Positions 19,211 to 31,054 of a stretch of 64,000 nucleotides of DNA are shown here, piece after piece (within the stretch, counting starts at the first letter, position 1; each line of letters starts with the position of its first letter). A program made the translations under genes and the position numbers. The DNA comes from an uncultured Rhodobacter sp. (GTDB lineage Bacteria; Pseudomonadota; Alphaproteobacteria; Rhodobacterales; Rhodobacteraceae): NCBI GenBank assembly GCA_945952585.1, contig CAMFII010000011.1, positions 87,992 through 151,991 on the forward strand, given 5' to 3'. A model generated the notes under the pieces. It had not been told where the DNA came from. It saw nothing but the letters and a program-made list of their open reading frames with translations, and did no database searches.

Positions 19211-19338
19211 TTCAGTCCTTTCGAAGTCACCGCAGCCTGTCGCGGCGGCCGTAAACTAACGCTTAACCATCTTGGGAAAAAGTCGGCAATGAGGAAAATG
19301 CGGATTGATTTGTTCCCGGTTTGATCTCATAGATACGA

Positions 19339-19353
19339 GAACAAGGCAGGAAC
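19339..19353. promoter_or_regulatory. LexA/SOS box (alphaproteobacterial type) upstream of recA
   Basis: GAAC-AAGGCAG-GAAC, i.e. GTTC-N7-GTTC on the other strand, about 50 bp upstream of recA start. Confidence 0.85.
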
Positions 19354-19403
19354 AAACCGGGCAATTGCCGCTGAATGCGGCCTGTGGAATAAGGGTCTTC
19401 GAA

Positions 19404-20474
<1,071 letters not shown>

Positions 20475-20497
20475 TCTTTGGCACAGGATGAAGATGG

Positions 20498-20525
20498 GGC
20501 CGGGCTTTCTGCCCGGCCTTTTCAT
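20498..20525 (+). terminator. rho-independent terminator of recA
   Basis: GGCCGGGC-TTTCT-GCCCGGCC-TTTTCATT. Confidence 0.88.
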
Positions 20526-20550
20526 TTGCGCCTGGCTCGTCGGGAGCGCG

Positions 20551-20596
20551 CAAAATCCCTCGAAGGATTTTGCCAAATCCCTTCTAAGGGATTTGG
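20551..20596. repeat. adjacent palindromes CAAAATCC-CTCGAA-GGATTTTG and CCAAATCCCTT-CT-AAGGGATTTGG
   Basis: Perfect arms (8 bp, 11 bp), no spacer, in recA-alaS gap. Confidence 0.88.
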
Positions 20597-20724
20597 TCCA
20601 GCGTCCTGCACTCAGCCAATTTTCGTTGATGACCCGAGGGAAGGTGGACAGGGGGGCCATGGGGGGCTAAACGGAACGCCGATCATTCACCGGCCTCAGC
20701 CGACCGAGGGGACACGACCGCGCC

Positions 20725-23382
20725 ATGACCTCCCTGAACGAGATCCGTTCCACCTTCCTCGACTACTTCGCCAAGAACGGCCACCGCGTTGTCGACTCGA
20801 GCCCGCTCGTGCCGCGGAACGACCCGACGCTGATGTTCACGAACTCGGGCATGGTGCAGTTCAAGAACCTGTTCACCGGCACCGAGACGCGCGACTACAA
20901 GCGCGCCACGACCGCGCAGAAATGCGTCCGCGCCGGGGGCAAGCACAACGACCTCGACAACGTCGGCTACACCGCCCGGCACCTGACCTTCTTCGAGATG
21001 CTCGGCAACTTCTCGTTCGGGGATTACTTCAAGGACAAGGCGATCCCCTTCGCCTGGGAACTGCTGACCAAGGACTTCGGCATCCCGAAGGACAAGCTGA
21101 CCGTCACCGTCTATCACGACGACGATCAGGCGTTTGACCTGTGGAAGAAGGTCGCGGGCCTGCCGGACGAGCGGATCATCCGCATCCCGACCAATGACAA
21201 CTTCTGGATGATGGGTCCGACCGGACCCTGCGGTCCCTGCACCGAGATCTTCTACGACCACGGCCCCGAGGTCTGGGGCGGCCCGCCCGGCAGCCCCGAG
21301 CAGGACGGCGATCGCTTCGTCGAGATCTGGAACAACGTCTTCATGCAGTTCGAGCAGTTCGAGGACGGCAGCCGCAAGCCACTGCCGAACCCCTCGATCG
21401 ACACCGGCATGGGGCTGGAACGCTTCGGCGCCGTGCTGATGGGCGCTCATGACGTGTTCTCTACCGACACGCTGCGCAAGCTCGTGGAAGCCAGTGCCCA
21501 TGCGACCGGCACCGACCCCGATGGCGAGCAGAAGTTCCACCACCGCGTGATCGCCGACCACCTGCGCTCGACCTCGTTCCTGATCGCCGACGGGGTGATG
21601 CCCTCGAACGAAGGTCGCGGCTACGTGCTCCGCCGCATCATGCGCCGCGCCATGCGCCACGCGCATCAGGCCGGGGCCAAGGACCCGGTGATGTACAAGC
21701 TCGTCGGCACGCTCGTGGCCGAGATGGGCGCGCAGTACAAGGAACTGGGCCAGGCCCGCGCGCTGATCGAGGAGACGCTGAAACTCGAGGAAACCCGCTT
21801 CAAGCAGACGCTGGAACGCGGCCTGCGGCTCCTCGACGACGAGCTGGCGAAGCTGCCCGAAGGCGCTGCGTTGCCGGGCGAGGCGGCGTTCCGCCTCTAT
21901 GACACCTACGGCTTCCCGCTCGACCTGACGCAGGACGCGCTGCGCGAAAAGAACCGCGAAGTCGATGCCGCTGGCTTCGAGGCCGCGATGGCGGAACAGA
22001 AGGCCAAGGCCCGCGCCAGCTGGGCCGGCACCGGCGAGACCAAGGACGCGGCGATCTGGTTCGATCTCGCGCATGCCCATGGCTCGACCGAGTTCCTGGG
22101 CTATGACACCGAGGTGGCCGAGGGGCAGGTCCTGGCGCTCGTAATGGGCGGCAAGGCGATCGACAAGGCCGGGATCGGCACCGAGGTCCAGGTCGTCGTC
22201 AACCAGACGCCGTTCTACGCGGAAAGCGGCGGCCAAGTCGGCGATGCCGGCGTCATCGTGACCGAGACCGGCAAGGCCCGCGTGACGGACACCAAGAAAT
22301 CGGCCGGCATCTGGATCCATCAGGCGGTGGTCGAGGAGGGCTCGCTTTCCAAGGGGCAGGCGGCCCGGCTTGAGGTCGATCACGCCCGCCGCAGCCAGAT
22401 CCGCGCCAACCACTCGGCCACGCACCTTCTGCACGAGGCCCTGCGCGAGGCGCTCGGGACCCATGTGGCGCAGCGTGGCTCGCTCAACGCGCCTGACCGG
22501 CTGCGTTTCGACTTCAGCCATGCCAAGGCGCTGACCGAGGCGGAACTGGCGAAGGTCGAGGGCGAGGTCAACGACTTCATCCGCCAGAACACGGCGGTCG
22601 AAACCCGGATCATGTCGCCCGACGAGGCCCGCGCCCTCGGCGCGCAGGCGCTCTTCGGTGAGAAATACGGCGACGAGGTCCGCGTGGTCTCGATGGGCCG
22701 GACCGAGAACTCGGGCAAGGGCTTCAGGGGCGACGCCTATTCGCTGGAACTTTGTGGCGGCACCCATGTCGCGCGCACCGGGGATATCGGCGCCTTCCTG
22801 CTTCTGGGTGACAGCGCCTCGTCCGCCGGGGTCCGCCGGATCGAGGCGCTGACGGGGCAGGCTGCGCTCGACCACCTGCGCGCGCAAGAGGCACGACTTC
22901 TCGACATCGCCGGCGCGCTCAAGGCCCCGGCGGCGGACGTGGTCGACCGGGTCAAGGCGCTGGTCGACGAGCGCCGCGCCCTGCAGAACGAGGTCGTGCA
23001 GCTTCGGCGCGAGCTTGCCATGGGCGGCGGTGGTTCGGCCGGCCCCGAGGCGAAAGAGATCGGCGGCGTGAAGTTCGTGGCGCAGGTGTTGTCCGGCGTT
23101 TCGGGCAAGGACCTGCCGGGGCTGATTGACGCGCTGAAGGACAAGATTGGCTCGGGTGCGGTCCTGCTGATTGCCGATGCCGGCGGCAAGGCAGCCGTGG
23201 CCGCCGGCGTGACCGGCGACCTGACGGGCAAGCTGTCCGCCGTCGACCTCGCCCGTGCGGCGGCCGAGAAGCTCGGCGGCAAGGGCGGCGGTGGCCGCCC
23301 CGACATGGCTCAGGCGGGCGGCGCCTCGGCCGAGAACGCCCCGGCGGCCATCGCCGCCGTCGAAGCCCTGATTGGAGCCTGA
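20725..23382 (+). CDS. alaS: alanyl-tRNA synthetase
   Basis: 885 aa; [59 protein letters not shown] motifs. Confidence 0.98.
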   Translation: MTSLNEIRSTFLDYFAKNGHRVVDSSPLVPRNDPTLMFTNSGMVQFKNLFTGTETRDYKRATTAQKCVRAGGKHNDLDNVGYTARHLTFFEMLGNFSFGDYFKDKAIPFAWELLTKDFGIPKDKLTVTVYHDDDQAFDLWKKVAGLPDERIIRIPTNDNFWMMGPTGPCGPCTEIFYDHGPEVWGGPPGSPEQDGDRFVEIWNNVFMQFEQFEDGSRKPLPNPSIDTGMGLERFGAVLMGAHDVFSTDTLRKLVEASAHATGTDPDGEQKFHHRVIADHLRSTSFLIADGVMPSNEGRGYVLRRIMRRAMRHAHQAGAKDPVMYKLVGTLVAEMGAQYKELGQARALIEETLKLEETRFKQTLERGLRLLDDELAKLPEGAALPGEAAFRLYDTYGFPLDLTQDALREKNREVDAAGFEAAMAEQKAKARASWAGTGETKDAAIWFDLAHAHGSTEFLGYDTEVAEGQVLALVMGGKAIDKAGIGTEVQVVVNQTPFYAESGGQVGDAGVIVTETGKARVTDTKKSAGIWIHQAVVEEGSLSKGQAARLEVDHARRSQIRANHSATHLLHEALREALGTHVAQRGSLNAPDRLRFDFSHAKALTEAELAKVEGEVNDFIRQNTAVETRIMSPDEARALGAQALFGEKYGDEVRVVSMGRTENSGKGFRGDAYSLELCGGTHVARTGDIGAFLLLGDSASSAGVRRIEALTGQAALDHLRAQEARLLDIAGALKAPAADVVDRVKALVDERRALQNEVVQLRRELAMGGGGSAGPEAKEIGGVKFVAQVLSGVSGKDLPGLIDALKDKIGSGAVLLIADAGGKAAVAAGVTGDLTGKLSAVDLARAAAEKLGGKGGGGRPDMAQAGGASAENAPAAIAAVEALIGA

Positions 23383-23385
23383 AAG

Positions 23386-23673
23386 ATGCCCGGAGCTTTC
23401 TGGATCGCCCATGTCGAAGTGACCGACCCCGAGGCCTATGGCCGCTATGCCAAGGGCGCGACCGAGGCGATCGCGGCCCATGGCGGGGTCTTCCTCGCCC
23501 GGGGCAGCCGCTATGTGCAGCTCGAGGGGCGGGATCGCGCCCGCAACGTCGTGGCGAAGTTCCCGAGCGTCGAGGCTGCGGTGGCCTGCTACAACTCGCC
23601 CGAATACCAGGCGGCGCTCGTGCATGCGAAGGGCGCGGCCGAGCGCGATCTCGTCGTGGTGGAAGAAATCTGA
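23386..23673 (+). CDS. DUF1330 family protein
   Basis: 95 aa; FWIAHVEVTDPEAYGRYAKGATEAIAAHGGVFLARGS. Confidence 0.88.
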   Translation: MPGAFWIAHVEVTDPEAYGRYAKGATEAIAAHGGVFLARGSRYVQLEGRDRARNVVAKFPSVEAAVACYNSPEYQAALVHAKGAAERDLVVVEEI

Positions 23674-23808
23674 CCGTTTCTGCGGCATTCGTGGCAGGCG
23701 GTAAACAATCCCCCAAATTGCCACGAAAGCATCAGACAGAGGTCGGCATCCGGCCCAAGGCTCGTCGTGAACGGTTGGTTAATCGGCTCCAGATCTGATT
23801 TCTGGAGA

Positions 23809-24513
23809 ATGACCATGCTGAAAATCCTCTGTGCAACGACTGCCCTCGCGCTGATGGCTATCCCGGCTTCCGCTGCCACGATGAAGGCGGTGTATTCGGG
23901 AAAAGTGAATTATGGCTATGATCAGACGGGTGTTTTCGGCTCTGCCGGGGCCGACCTGTCCGGCCTCGACTATGTGCTGACCTATGTCTATGACACCTCC
24001 AAGGGCTGGCGCTGGACCGGCACGGGCTATGACCAGATCTATGGCGGTGCGGGCTACGGAAACGAGTCGCCGATCGTGGCGGCCACACTCAAGATCAACG
24101 GCCATAGCACGAGTTTTTCCGGAGATTACTTCGGCATGGCCTATGCCTATTCCGATCAGTCGAGCTATTCCTACCGTTATGACTATGCCTACAATTACAG
24201 CTACGACGGCTCGCACTTTGCCTATGACTACATCTATAGCTATGGCGAATATGGCCAGGGCTCGTCGGGCAATCTGGAAGACATCGCCGACCTGACCGGC
24301 ACCTGGTGGGGCTACAGCTACTTCCAGAAATACGACTACGACTACAGCAACTGGTCGGCCTCGACCTACACCTATGGCAGCCTCGGCCCGAGCCAGGTGA
24401 CCGTGTCGCCCTACGAACCGGCCGCCGTTCCGCTTCCGGCCTCGGCGCTGCTCCTCGTCTCGGGCTTCGGCGGTCTTGCCGCGATGCGCACACTCCGCCG
24501 TCGCGCCGCCTGA
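23809..24513 (+). CDS. VPLPA-CTERM secreted protein with Tyr/Asp/Ser-rich central region
   Basis: Signal peptide MTMLKILCATTALALMAIPASA; C-terminal VPLPASALLLVSGFGGLAAMRTLRRRAA. Confidence 0.85.
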   Translation: MTMLKILCATTALALMAIPASAATMKAVYSGKVNYGYDQTGVFGSAGADLSGLDYVLTYVYDTSKGWRWTGTGYDQIYGGAGYGNESPIVAATLKINGHSTSFSGDYFGMAYAYSDQSSYSYRYDYAYNYSYDGSHFAYDYIYSYGEYGQGSSGNLEDIADLTGTWWGYSYFQKYDYDYSNWSASTYTYGSLGPSQVTVSPYEPAAVPLPASALLLVSGFGGLAAMRTLRRRAA

Positions 24514-24533
24514 TCGCACTCAGCGCGCCATGC

Positions 24534-24568
24534 AACGCCCGCCGACCTGTAGCGGTCCGGCGGGCGTT
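24534..24568 (+). terminator. stem-loop terminator after VPLPA-CTERM gene
   Basis: AACGCCCGCCG...CGGCGGGCGTT then TCTCGCTTCTT. Confidence 0.7.
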
Positions 24569-24770
24569 CTCGCTTCTTGGCCGGGACACGCCTGCGTTTC
24601 CCGCACGGGCGCTTGCCCGAGCCCAGAGTTTCAGCATTTGCGTCGCGCCCCGGCCACAAGCGCGTGAGTCTGCCGATCCTGTCGCGCAATCCCCTGAATT
24701 CATGCTACTGTCCGAAAAAAAGAAGACCGAGGCAGAGCATGATTCCCAAACTGAAGCCGAGGGCACGCTG

Positions 24771-25565
24771 ATGTGCCGTTGGGCCGCCTATACCGGTGCG
24801 CCGATCTTCCTGGAGGAGATCGTCAGCCGCCCACGCCATTCGCTAATCCACCAGAGCCATTGCGCGACCGAGTGCAAGACGGCGATCAATGCCGACGGCT
24901 TCGGCATCGCCTGGTATGGTGAACGCCCCGAGCCGGGGCTTTACCGCGACGTGATGCCGGCCTGGTCGGACCCGAACCTGCGCTCGATCACCTCGCAGGT
25001 GCGCTCGGGCCTGTTCCTGGCCCATGTCCGCGCCTCGACGGGCACGGCAACGAGCCGCAACAACTGCCACCCCTTCACCCACGGCCGCTGGAGCTTCATG
25101 CATAATGGCCAGGTCGGGGGCTGGGAGGTGATCCGCCGCGATGCCGACATGCTGATCCCCGACGAGCTCTATCCGCACCGCAAGGGCGCGACCGACAGTG
25201 AGGCGCTGTTCCTAATTGCCGTGGCCGAGGGGCTGGACGACGATCCTCAGGGCGCGATGGAGCGGGCGGTCGCAAGGCTCGAGGCCCTGAGCCGCCAGAA
25301 GGGCGAAGGCACGCCGATGCGCCTGACCGCGGCTCTATCCGACGGCCAGCGCCTCTACGCGATCCGCTATGCCACCGACGAGCAGGCGCCCACGCTCTAC
25401 CACCGCTGGTCCGACACGCGCCGAGGCAGGGCGGTGGTGTCTGAGCCTTTGGAAGACGGCGAGACGGGCTGGGAAACCGTCCCGCAGGGATCGTTCTGCG
25501 TCTTCGAGGGTCCCAAGGCGCAGGTCCGCGCCTTCCTGCCGTCGCCACTCAGCAGCGCGGCCTGA
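24771..25565 (+). CDS. class II glutamine amidotransferase (YafJ-like)
   Basis: MCRWAAYTGAPIFLEEIV (N-terminal Cys), NADGFGIAWYG, FMHNGQVGGW. Confidence 0.92.
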   Translation: MCRWAAYTGAPIFLEEIVSRPRHSLIHQSHCATECKTAINADGFGIAWYGERPEPGLYRDVMPAWSDPNLRSITSQVRSGLFLAHVRASTGTATSRNNCHPFTHGRWSFMHNGQVGGWEVIRRDADMLIPDELYPHRKGATDSEALFLIAVAEGLDDDPQGAMERAVARLEALSRQKGEGTPMRLTAALSDGQRLYAIRYATDEQAPTLYHRWSDTRRGRAVVSEPLEDGETGWETVPQGSFCVFEGPKAQVRAFLPSPLSSAA

Positions 25566-25591
25566 CGCTGACCGGCATCCGTCGGGTCGGC

Positions 25592-25834
25592 TCAACGGCC
25601 GTGATAGGCATGTGCCTGGCGGATCATCTCGTCCAGCGGTGCGCGCGGGTCGCAGATGATTCCCATGTCGCGCAGGAGATGCGGCGACAGCTGCGAGAAA
25701 CGGTCCACTGCCTGGGCAAGCTCCCGCTCCTTGCGGTCGCGATGGATGGCACCGGCAATCCGGGCAAGCGCGGTGGCCAGGCTTCCGCCGGCGCGCGGGG
25801 CGATCGACAGCGGGGGGGTGGTGGTCGAGAACAT
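25592..25834 (-). CDS. DUF1127-like small protein
   Basis: RFSQLSPHLLRDMGI resembles the DUF1127 C-terminal helix pattern. Confidence 0.7.
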   Translation of the reverse strand: MFSTTTPPLSIAPRAGGSLATALARIAGAIHRDRKERELAQAVDRFSQLSPHLLRDMGIICDPRAPLDEMIRQAHAYHGR

Positions 25835-25957
25835 GGTCCGTCTCCTTTCGGGGTGATCCGCATCTTGCGGTATGGACCAAGCCTCTCACGACCGCGGTTC
25901 CCGATCCTGAAGGTTGGCTGAAACTTCGGTGAATTTCCGGCGGCGATTGCTGAATGC

Positions 25958-27559
25958 TTGACAGGGTTCCGGCCTCTGCCACCCTTTTGCGAAACATCGG
26001 GGGACGCCGTGGAAAGCGGGTCGGCGAACACGATCCAGCTGGATGATGCCATGCTCGACATGGCCGCCGGGACCTTGTCCCGGAACGGAGCCATTGTTGC
26101 GCTTCGGCCGAAATCCTTCCAGTTGCTCTGCCATCTTGCCGCGCGCGGGGGGCAGGTCGTGACGAAATCCGACCTCATGGATGCCATCTGGCCGGATGTC
26201 TTCGTGACCGAGGATTCCCTGACCCAGGCCGTCCGCGACGTGCGGACCGCACTCAAGGACGACGCCGGACGGCGCCTGCAGACCATCCGCGGGCGGGGCT
26301 ATCTGCTCGATACCGCCTCACCGTCCCCGGCGGCAAAGCCGGCCGCCGGAACCCCGTTGCCGCGTATCGCGGTGTTGCCCTTCACCCTTCGCCCCCTGCG
26401 CGAGGATCTTCTGCCGCGGATCGAGATGCTGGCCGAGGAAATCGCGGCGGGTCTCGCCCGCTATCGCACGCTGCGCGTGATCTCATCGGCCTCGGCGCGG
26501 CGGGCCGCCATGGAATTCGACCATCCCGAGGAAATCGCCTCGCGGCTCGGGGCCGACTATCTGATCGATGGCACGGCATTGGCCGGACCGGACGGGTTCC
26601 AGCTGCGCCTCACGCTGATCAGGTCCGAGTCCGACGCTATGGTCTGGAGCGAGACCTTCGACTGTCAGGGCGATGCGATCCTGGATGCCCAGTCCGGGAT
26701 CGTGCCGCGTGTGCTCGCTCACTTGGTCTCGGGAATCGAGACCGAGGGACATGCCCGCGCGCTGACACGCGCGACGGAGAGCCTGACCGCTTACGATCAC
26801 TTTGCCCGCGGTCAGGCGTTGTGGAGCAGCGATGATCCGGAACTCACCCGGCATTCGCTGATGCATTACGAGGCCGCCGTGGCCGCCGACCCGGAGTTCG
26901 GCTTGGCCTGGACACATCTGGGTTGGGCAGAACTGGCCCTGAACGACTATTCGCTCGCACCGCCAGAGGTCATGCGGCGCGCGGTCGAGCGGGCACGGCG
27001 CGGCGTTGCGCTTGCGCCTTATGACGGCCGGACGCATACCGGACTGGGCTACATACAGGCGTTGAGCGGCGATTTCTCCAGCGCAACGGCCAATGTCGCG
27101 GTCGGGTTGCGGCTCAATCCCTCCAGCGTGGATTGTCTGATGGATCACGCCACGGTCTCGCTTGCGCGGGGCAGGCCGATCGAGGCGCTCGTCCTTCTGG
27201 ACGAGGTGAAGGACCTTTGCCCCATGCGGGTCAGCTACGATGCGCACATGCGGGGCGAGGCGCTGTTCATGCTCGGCCGCTATTCCGAAGCAGCCGATGC
27301 CTTCCTCGGCACAACCAACCTGTCGAACCGCCGGCGGACCTTCCTCGCGGCGATGCTGGCCAAGGCGGGCAGATCGACGGAGGCTGTTGCCCAACTGGAC
27401 GCAATCGCGCGCTCTGACCCGGATTGGGACCATCTGGGAAACGCCCGGCTTGGCTATCGCTACGAGACCCCGTCGGACAGCGCGCATCTGGAAGAGGCGA
27501 TCCGGCTGGCGCTGGAGATCTGGAAGGGGAAACCCGAGAACCCTGAAGACAAGGGATAG
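25958..27559 (+). CDS. winged-helix (OmpR/CadC-type) transcriptional regulator with TPR region
   Basis: wHTH LRPKSFQLLCHLAARGGQVVTKSDLMDAIWPDVFVTEDSLTQAVRDVRTAL...TIRGRGYLL; TPR-like C-terminal half; exact start uncertain. Confidence 0.85.
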   Translation: MTGFRPLPPFCETSGDAVESGSANTIQLDDAMLDMAAGTLSRNGAIVALRPKSFQLLCHLAARGGQVVTKSDLMDAIWPDVFVTEDSLTQAVRDVRTALKDDAGRRLQTIRGRGYLLDTASPSPAAKPAAGTPLPRIAVLPFTLRPLREDLLPRIEMLAEEIAAGLARYRTLRVISSASARRAAMEFDHPEEIASRLGADYLIDGTALAGPDGFQLRLTLIRSESDAMVWSETFDCQGDAILDAQSGIVPRVLAHLVSGIETEGHARALTRATESLTAYDHFARGQALWSSDDPELTRHSLMHYEAAVAADPEFGLAWTHLGWAELALNDYSLAPPEVMRRAVERARRGVALAPYDGRTHTGLGYIQALSGDFSSATANVAVGLRLNPSSVDCLMDHATVSLARGRPIEALVLLDEVKDLCPMRVSYDAHMRGEALFMLGRYSEAADAFLGTTNLSNRRRTFLAAMLAKAGRSTEAVAQLDAIARSDPDWDHLGNARLGYRYETPSDSAHLEEAIRLALEIWKGKPENPEDKG

Positions 27560-27793
27560 ACCCGTAAGCAGGGCCAGGTGAGTAGCAGGTTGCAGGGTCG
27601 CGAGCTGCGTTCGTGGAAGCAGGCGCGTATTCGCGTCAACCCGTTAGATCGGCTTGACCGTGACGCGTCAGAACCAAAGTCATTCCTGGCTTCGCCGATA
27701 TGCGAGGGTGGCAGGGGACCGTCCAGATTTGACTTGAGATCCTGACCGGCGAAACGGCACGCGAACTCGGCAAGGCCGAGTTCGCAGTCCGCA

Positions 27794-29614
27794 TCACCCC
27801 GCCGCCCGGCTCTGCCGTTTCCGCTCGTTGGAATCGAGGAACCGCTTGCGCAGGCGCACGATCTTCGGCGTGACCTCGACCAGTTCGTCATCGTCGATAT
27901 AGGCGATCGACTCCTCGAGGCTCATGCGGACCGGCGTGGTCAAGCGCACGGCTTCGTCGGTGCCCGAGGCGCGGATGTTGGTCAGCTTCTTGCCCTTCAG
28001 CGGGTTTACTTCCAGGTCGTTGTCGCGGGAATGCTCGCCGATGATCATCCCCTCGTAGACCGCTTCCTGCGCGCCGATGAAGAGCTTGCCGCGCTCTTCG
28101 AGGTTCCACAGCGCATAGGCGACCGAGATGCCGTTCTCCATCGAGATCAGCACGCCCTGACGGCGGCCCTGGATCGGGCCCTTGTGCGGCGCCCAGTCGT
28201 GGAAGATGCGGTTCAGCACGCCCGTGCCGCGCGTGTCGGTCAGAAACTGGCCCTGATAGCCGATCAGCCCGCGCGACGGGACATGGGCGACGATCCGGGT
28301 CTTGCCGACGCCGGCCGGTTTCATCTCCACGAGGTCGCCCTTACGCTCGCCGGTCAGCTTGTCGATCACGGCGCCCGAATATTCGTCATCGACGTCGATG
28401 ATGACTTCCTCGATCGGCTCCAGCCGCTGGCCGTCCTCTTCCTTGAAGATCACGCGGGGACGCGAGATCGACAGCTCGAACCCTTCGCGGCGCATGTTCT
28501 CGATCAGGACGCCCATCTGCAACTCGCCGCGGCCCGAGACCTCGAAAGCCTCGCCGCCGGGCGTGTCGGCGACCTTGATCGCGACGTTGGTCTCGGCCTC
28601 CTTCATCAACCGCTCGCGGATGACGCGCGACTGCACCTTGTTGCCGTCGCGGCCCGCCAGCGGGCTGTCATTGATGCCGAAGGTCACGGTGATGGTCGGC
28701 GGGTCGATCGGCTGGGCGGGGAGCGCGGTGTCGACCTCGAGCGCGCAGAGCGTATCGGCCACGGTCGCCTTGGTCATGCCGGCGAGCGTGACGATGTCGC
28801 CGGCAACCGCCTCGTCGATGGCGGTCTGGTTCAGGCCGCGGAAGGCGAGGATCTTGGTGACGCGGAACTGCTCGATCCGCTCGCCGGTGCGCGACAGTGC
28901 CTTGAGCGTTGTGCCAACGGTCAGCGTGCCGCTTTCGACGCGTCCCGTCAGGATGCGGCCGATGAACGGGTCGGCCGACAGGGTCGTCGCCAGCATCCGG
29001 AAAGGCTCCGACTGATGGGCCAACTGCTTCGGCGCAGGAACGTGGCGAACGATCAGGTCGAACAGCGCATCGAGGTTCTTGCGGGGACCGTCGAGGCTCT
29101 CATCCGCCCAACCCGAACGGCCGCTCGCATAAAGATGCGGGAAGTCGAGTTGCTCGTCGGTCGCGCCGAGGTTGGCGAAGAGGTCGAAGACCTCGTTCAG
29201 CGCGCGGTCGGGCTCGGCGTCGGGCTTGTCGACCTTGTTCAGCACCACGATCGGCCGCAGGCCAAGCGCCAGCGCCTTGGAGGTCACGAATTTCGTCTGC
29301 GGCATCGGGCCTTCGGCGGCATCGACCAGCAGGACCACGCCGTCGACCATGTTCAGGATGCGCTCGACCTCGCCGCCGAAATCGGCGTGGCCGGGGGTGT
29401 CGACGATGTTGATCCGGGTGTCGCCATGCTCGACGCTGGTACATTTGGCGAGGATGGTGATCCCGCGCTCGCGTTCGATGTCGTTCGAATCCATCGCGCG
29501 TTCTGTCACCGACTGGTTCTCGCGGAAGGAACCGGACTGCTTCAGCAGCTCGTCGACGAGGGTGGTCTTGCCATGGTCGACATGCGCGATGATGGCGATG
29601 TTGCGAAGCTCCAT
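27794..29614 (-). CDS. typA: translational GTPase TypA/BipA
   Basis: [52 protein letters not shown]. Confidence 0.97.
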   Translation of the reverse strand: MELRNIAIIAHVDHGKTTLVDELLKQSGSFRENQSVTERAMDSNDIERERGITILAKCTSVEHGDTRINIVDTPGHADFGGEVERILNMVDGVVLLVDAAEGPMPQTKFVTSKALALGLRPIVVLNKVDKPDAEPDRALNEVFDLFANLGATDEQLDFPHLYASGRSGWADESLDGPRKNLDALFDLIVRHVPAPKQLAHQSEPFRMLATTLSADPFIGRILTGRVESGTLTVGTTLKALSRTGERIEQFRVTKILAFRGLNQTAIDEAVAGDIVTLAGMTKATVADTLCALEVDTALPAQPIDPPTITVTFGINDSPLAGRDGNKVQSRVIRERLMKEAETNVAIKVADTPGGEAFEVSGRGELQMGVLIENMRREGFELSISRPRVIFKEEDGQRLEPIEEVIIDVDDEYSGAVIDKLTGERKGDLVEMKPAGVGKTRIVAHVPSRGLIGYQGQFLTDTRGTGVLNRIFHDWAPHKGPIQGRRQGVLISMENGISVAYALWNLEERGKLFIGAQEAVYEGMIIGEHSRDNDLEVNPLKGKKLTNIRASGTDEAVRLTTPVRMSLEESIAYIDDDELVEVTPKIVRLRKRFLDSNERKRQSRAAG

Positions 29615-29713
29615 CGGGAGGGTCTCTTTCAGATCGGAAGGTTGCGCGGGCGATACCTCAGCCAAGCCGGAAAGGCCAGCGGAAGATTTCGCAATCGCAG
29701 AAGGGCCGCCGCG

Positions 29714-30328
29714 TCAGGTGGCGATATAGCGGTCGCGGCGGTGGTTGATGGCGATGATAAGGTTCAGAACGACCACACCCGGCAGCGACCAGAGCACCCG
29801 GTCGAGCGGCAGGATCATCAGAGCGACGAGGAACAGCGCCGCGTCGAAGCCCATCTGCAGCCAGCCGGCGCGGAAGCCGGTCCGGTCCTGCACCATCAGC
29901 GCCACGATGCCGATGCCGCCAAGGCTCGATCCGTGGCGGAACAGGATCAACAGGCCCACGCCGGACAGGACGCCGAACAGGATGCCGGCCAGCAGCGGGT
30001 CGACCGATCCAAGTGAGAGATAGTGCGGCAGGAGGGCAGAGAAGCCTGACAGGAGCGCGACCGAGAGGAAACTCTTGACCGTGAAGTCAAGGCCGATCCG
30101 GCGGTAGCCGAGCCAGTAGAAGGGCAGGTTGATGACGAAGAACACCGAAGCAAAGGCGATGCCGGTCGTGTAGGAGATCACCAGCGCCAGCCCAGCCGTC
30201 TGCCCGGTGATGAAGCCCGCATTGCGCAGAAATTGCAGGCCAAGTGCGCAAAGGATCGTGCCGGTCAGCAGGCCCTGCGCATCGTCCAGCGGACCGTGGC
30301 GGACGGGGTCGTGTTCAGGCAGCGACAT
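29714..30328 (-). CDS. YitT family membrane protein (copy A)
   Basis: [27 protein letters not shown]-term [11 protein letters not shown]; start at [11 protein letters not shown]. Confidence 0.85.
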   Translation of the reverse strand: MSLPEHDPVRHGPLDDAQGLLTGTILCALGLQFLRNAGFITGQTAGLALVISYTTGIAFASVFFVINLPFYWLGYRRIGLDFTVKSFLSVALLSGFSALLPHYLSLGSVDPLLAGILFGVLSGVGLLILFRHGSSLGGIGIVALMVQDRTGFRAGWLQMGFDAALFLVALMILPLDRVLWSLPGVVVLNLIIAINHRRDRYIAT

Positions 30329-30917
30329 AGCGGTCGCGGCGGTGGTTGATCGCAAGGAACAGGTTGAAGACCGCAGCGCCGATGAAGCTGTAGACTAGGA
30401 GCGTCGGCTCGATCATCACGGCCGCCACGGCAAAGATCGCCATGTCGACGACAAGCTGGAAGTAGCCCGCCGGGAAGCCGGTCTTGTCCTGCAGCATCAG
30501 GCCCAGGATCGACAATCCGCCGAAGCTGCCGCCGTGGCGCACGACCGAAAGGGCCGAGAAGCCGAAAAGTGTGCCGAACAGCATCGCGGCGAAGGCGGGC
30601 TCGATATGGCCGAACTCGATCCAGCGCGGCAGGATCGCCGTGGCGAGCGTCAACAGCCCGACCGAAATCGCCGTCTTGAGCGCAAAGCGCGCGCCCATCC
30701 GCACATAGCCGAGCCAGAGGAAGGGCAGGCTGATGGTGAAATAGACCAGCGGGAAAGACAGGCCGGTCGCATAGGAAATCAGCGCCGCGACTCCGGTCGT
30801 CTGGCCCGCGACGAAGCCCATATGGGTCATGATCTGCAAGCCCACGGCGCCGACGCAGACGCCGAAAGCGATGCCTTGAATGTCTTCCATCAGCGTGTGG
30901 TGGCGCGGGTCGGTCAT
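30315..30917 (-). CDS. YitT family membrane protein (copy B)
   Basis: MTHMGFVAGQTTGVAALISYATGLSF; C-term [11 protein letters not shown]; overlaps copy A by 14 bp. Confidence 0.85.
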   Translation of the reverse strand: MTDPRHHTLMEDIQGIAFGVCVGAVGLQIMTHMGFVAGQTTGVAALISYATGLSFPLVYFTISLPFLWLGYVRMGARFALKTAISVGLLTLATAILPRWIEFGHIEPAFAAMLFGTLFGFSALSVVRHGGSFGGLSILGLMLQDKTGFPAGYFQLVVDMAIFAVAAVMIEPTLLVYSFIGAAVFNLFLAINHRRDRYVAA

Positions 30918-31004
30918 GGCGGGTCTCCGGGGAATGCCGGCAGATACCACGCCCCATTATTTAAGTCAATAATGCTGACCTAGATTTACCTGTGGCAATG
31001 CAAA

Positions 31005-31024
31005 GGGGCGTCCGAAGACGCCCC
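31005..31024 (-). terminator. rho-independent-type terminator of icd with TTCG loop
   Basis: minus strand GGGGCGTC-TTCG-GACGCCCC-TTTGCATT. Confidence 0.8.
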
Positions 31025-31034
31025 TCGCCATCGC

Positions 31035-31053
31035 GATTTTTCTACGAAAAATC
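31035..31053. repeat. AT-rich palindrome GATTTTTC-TAC-GAAAAATC
   Basis: 8-bp perfect arms; identical 19-mer recurs at 56787-56805. Confidence 0.92.
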
Positions 31054-31054
31054 A

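Noticed and set aside
20683-23724. 1013-aa minus-strand ORF opposite alaS
   Set aside because: Shadow ORF from high GC; alaS on the plus strand has all family motifs, and the minus translation is low-complexity R/H/D/V-rich.
28031-30016. 661-aa plus-strand ORF opposite typA and yitT
   Set aside because: Antisense shadow of the typA coding frame; no recognisable domain.
30965-30979. GTCA-N7-TGAC dyad upstream of yitT copy B
   Set aside because: Very short half-sites; could be chance, not repeated at other promoters in the window.
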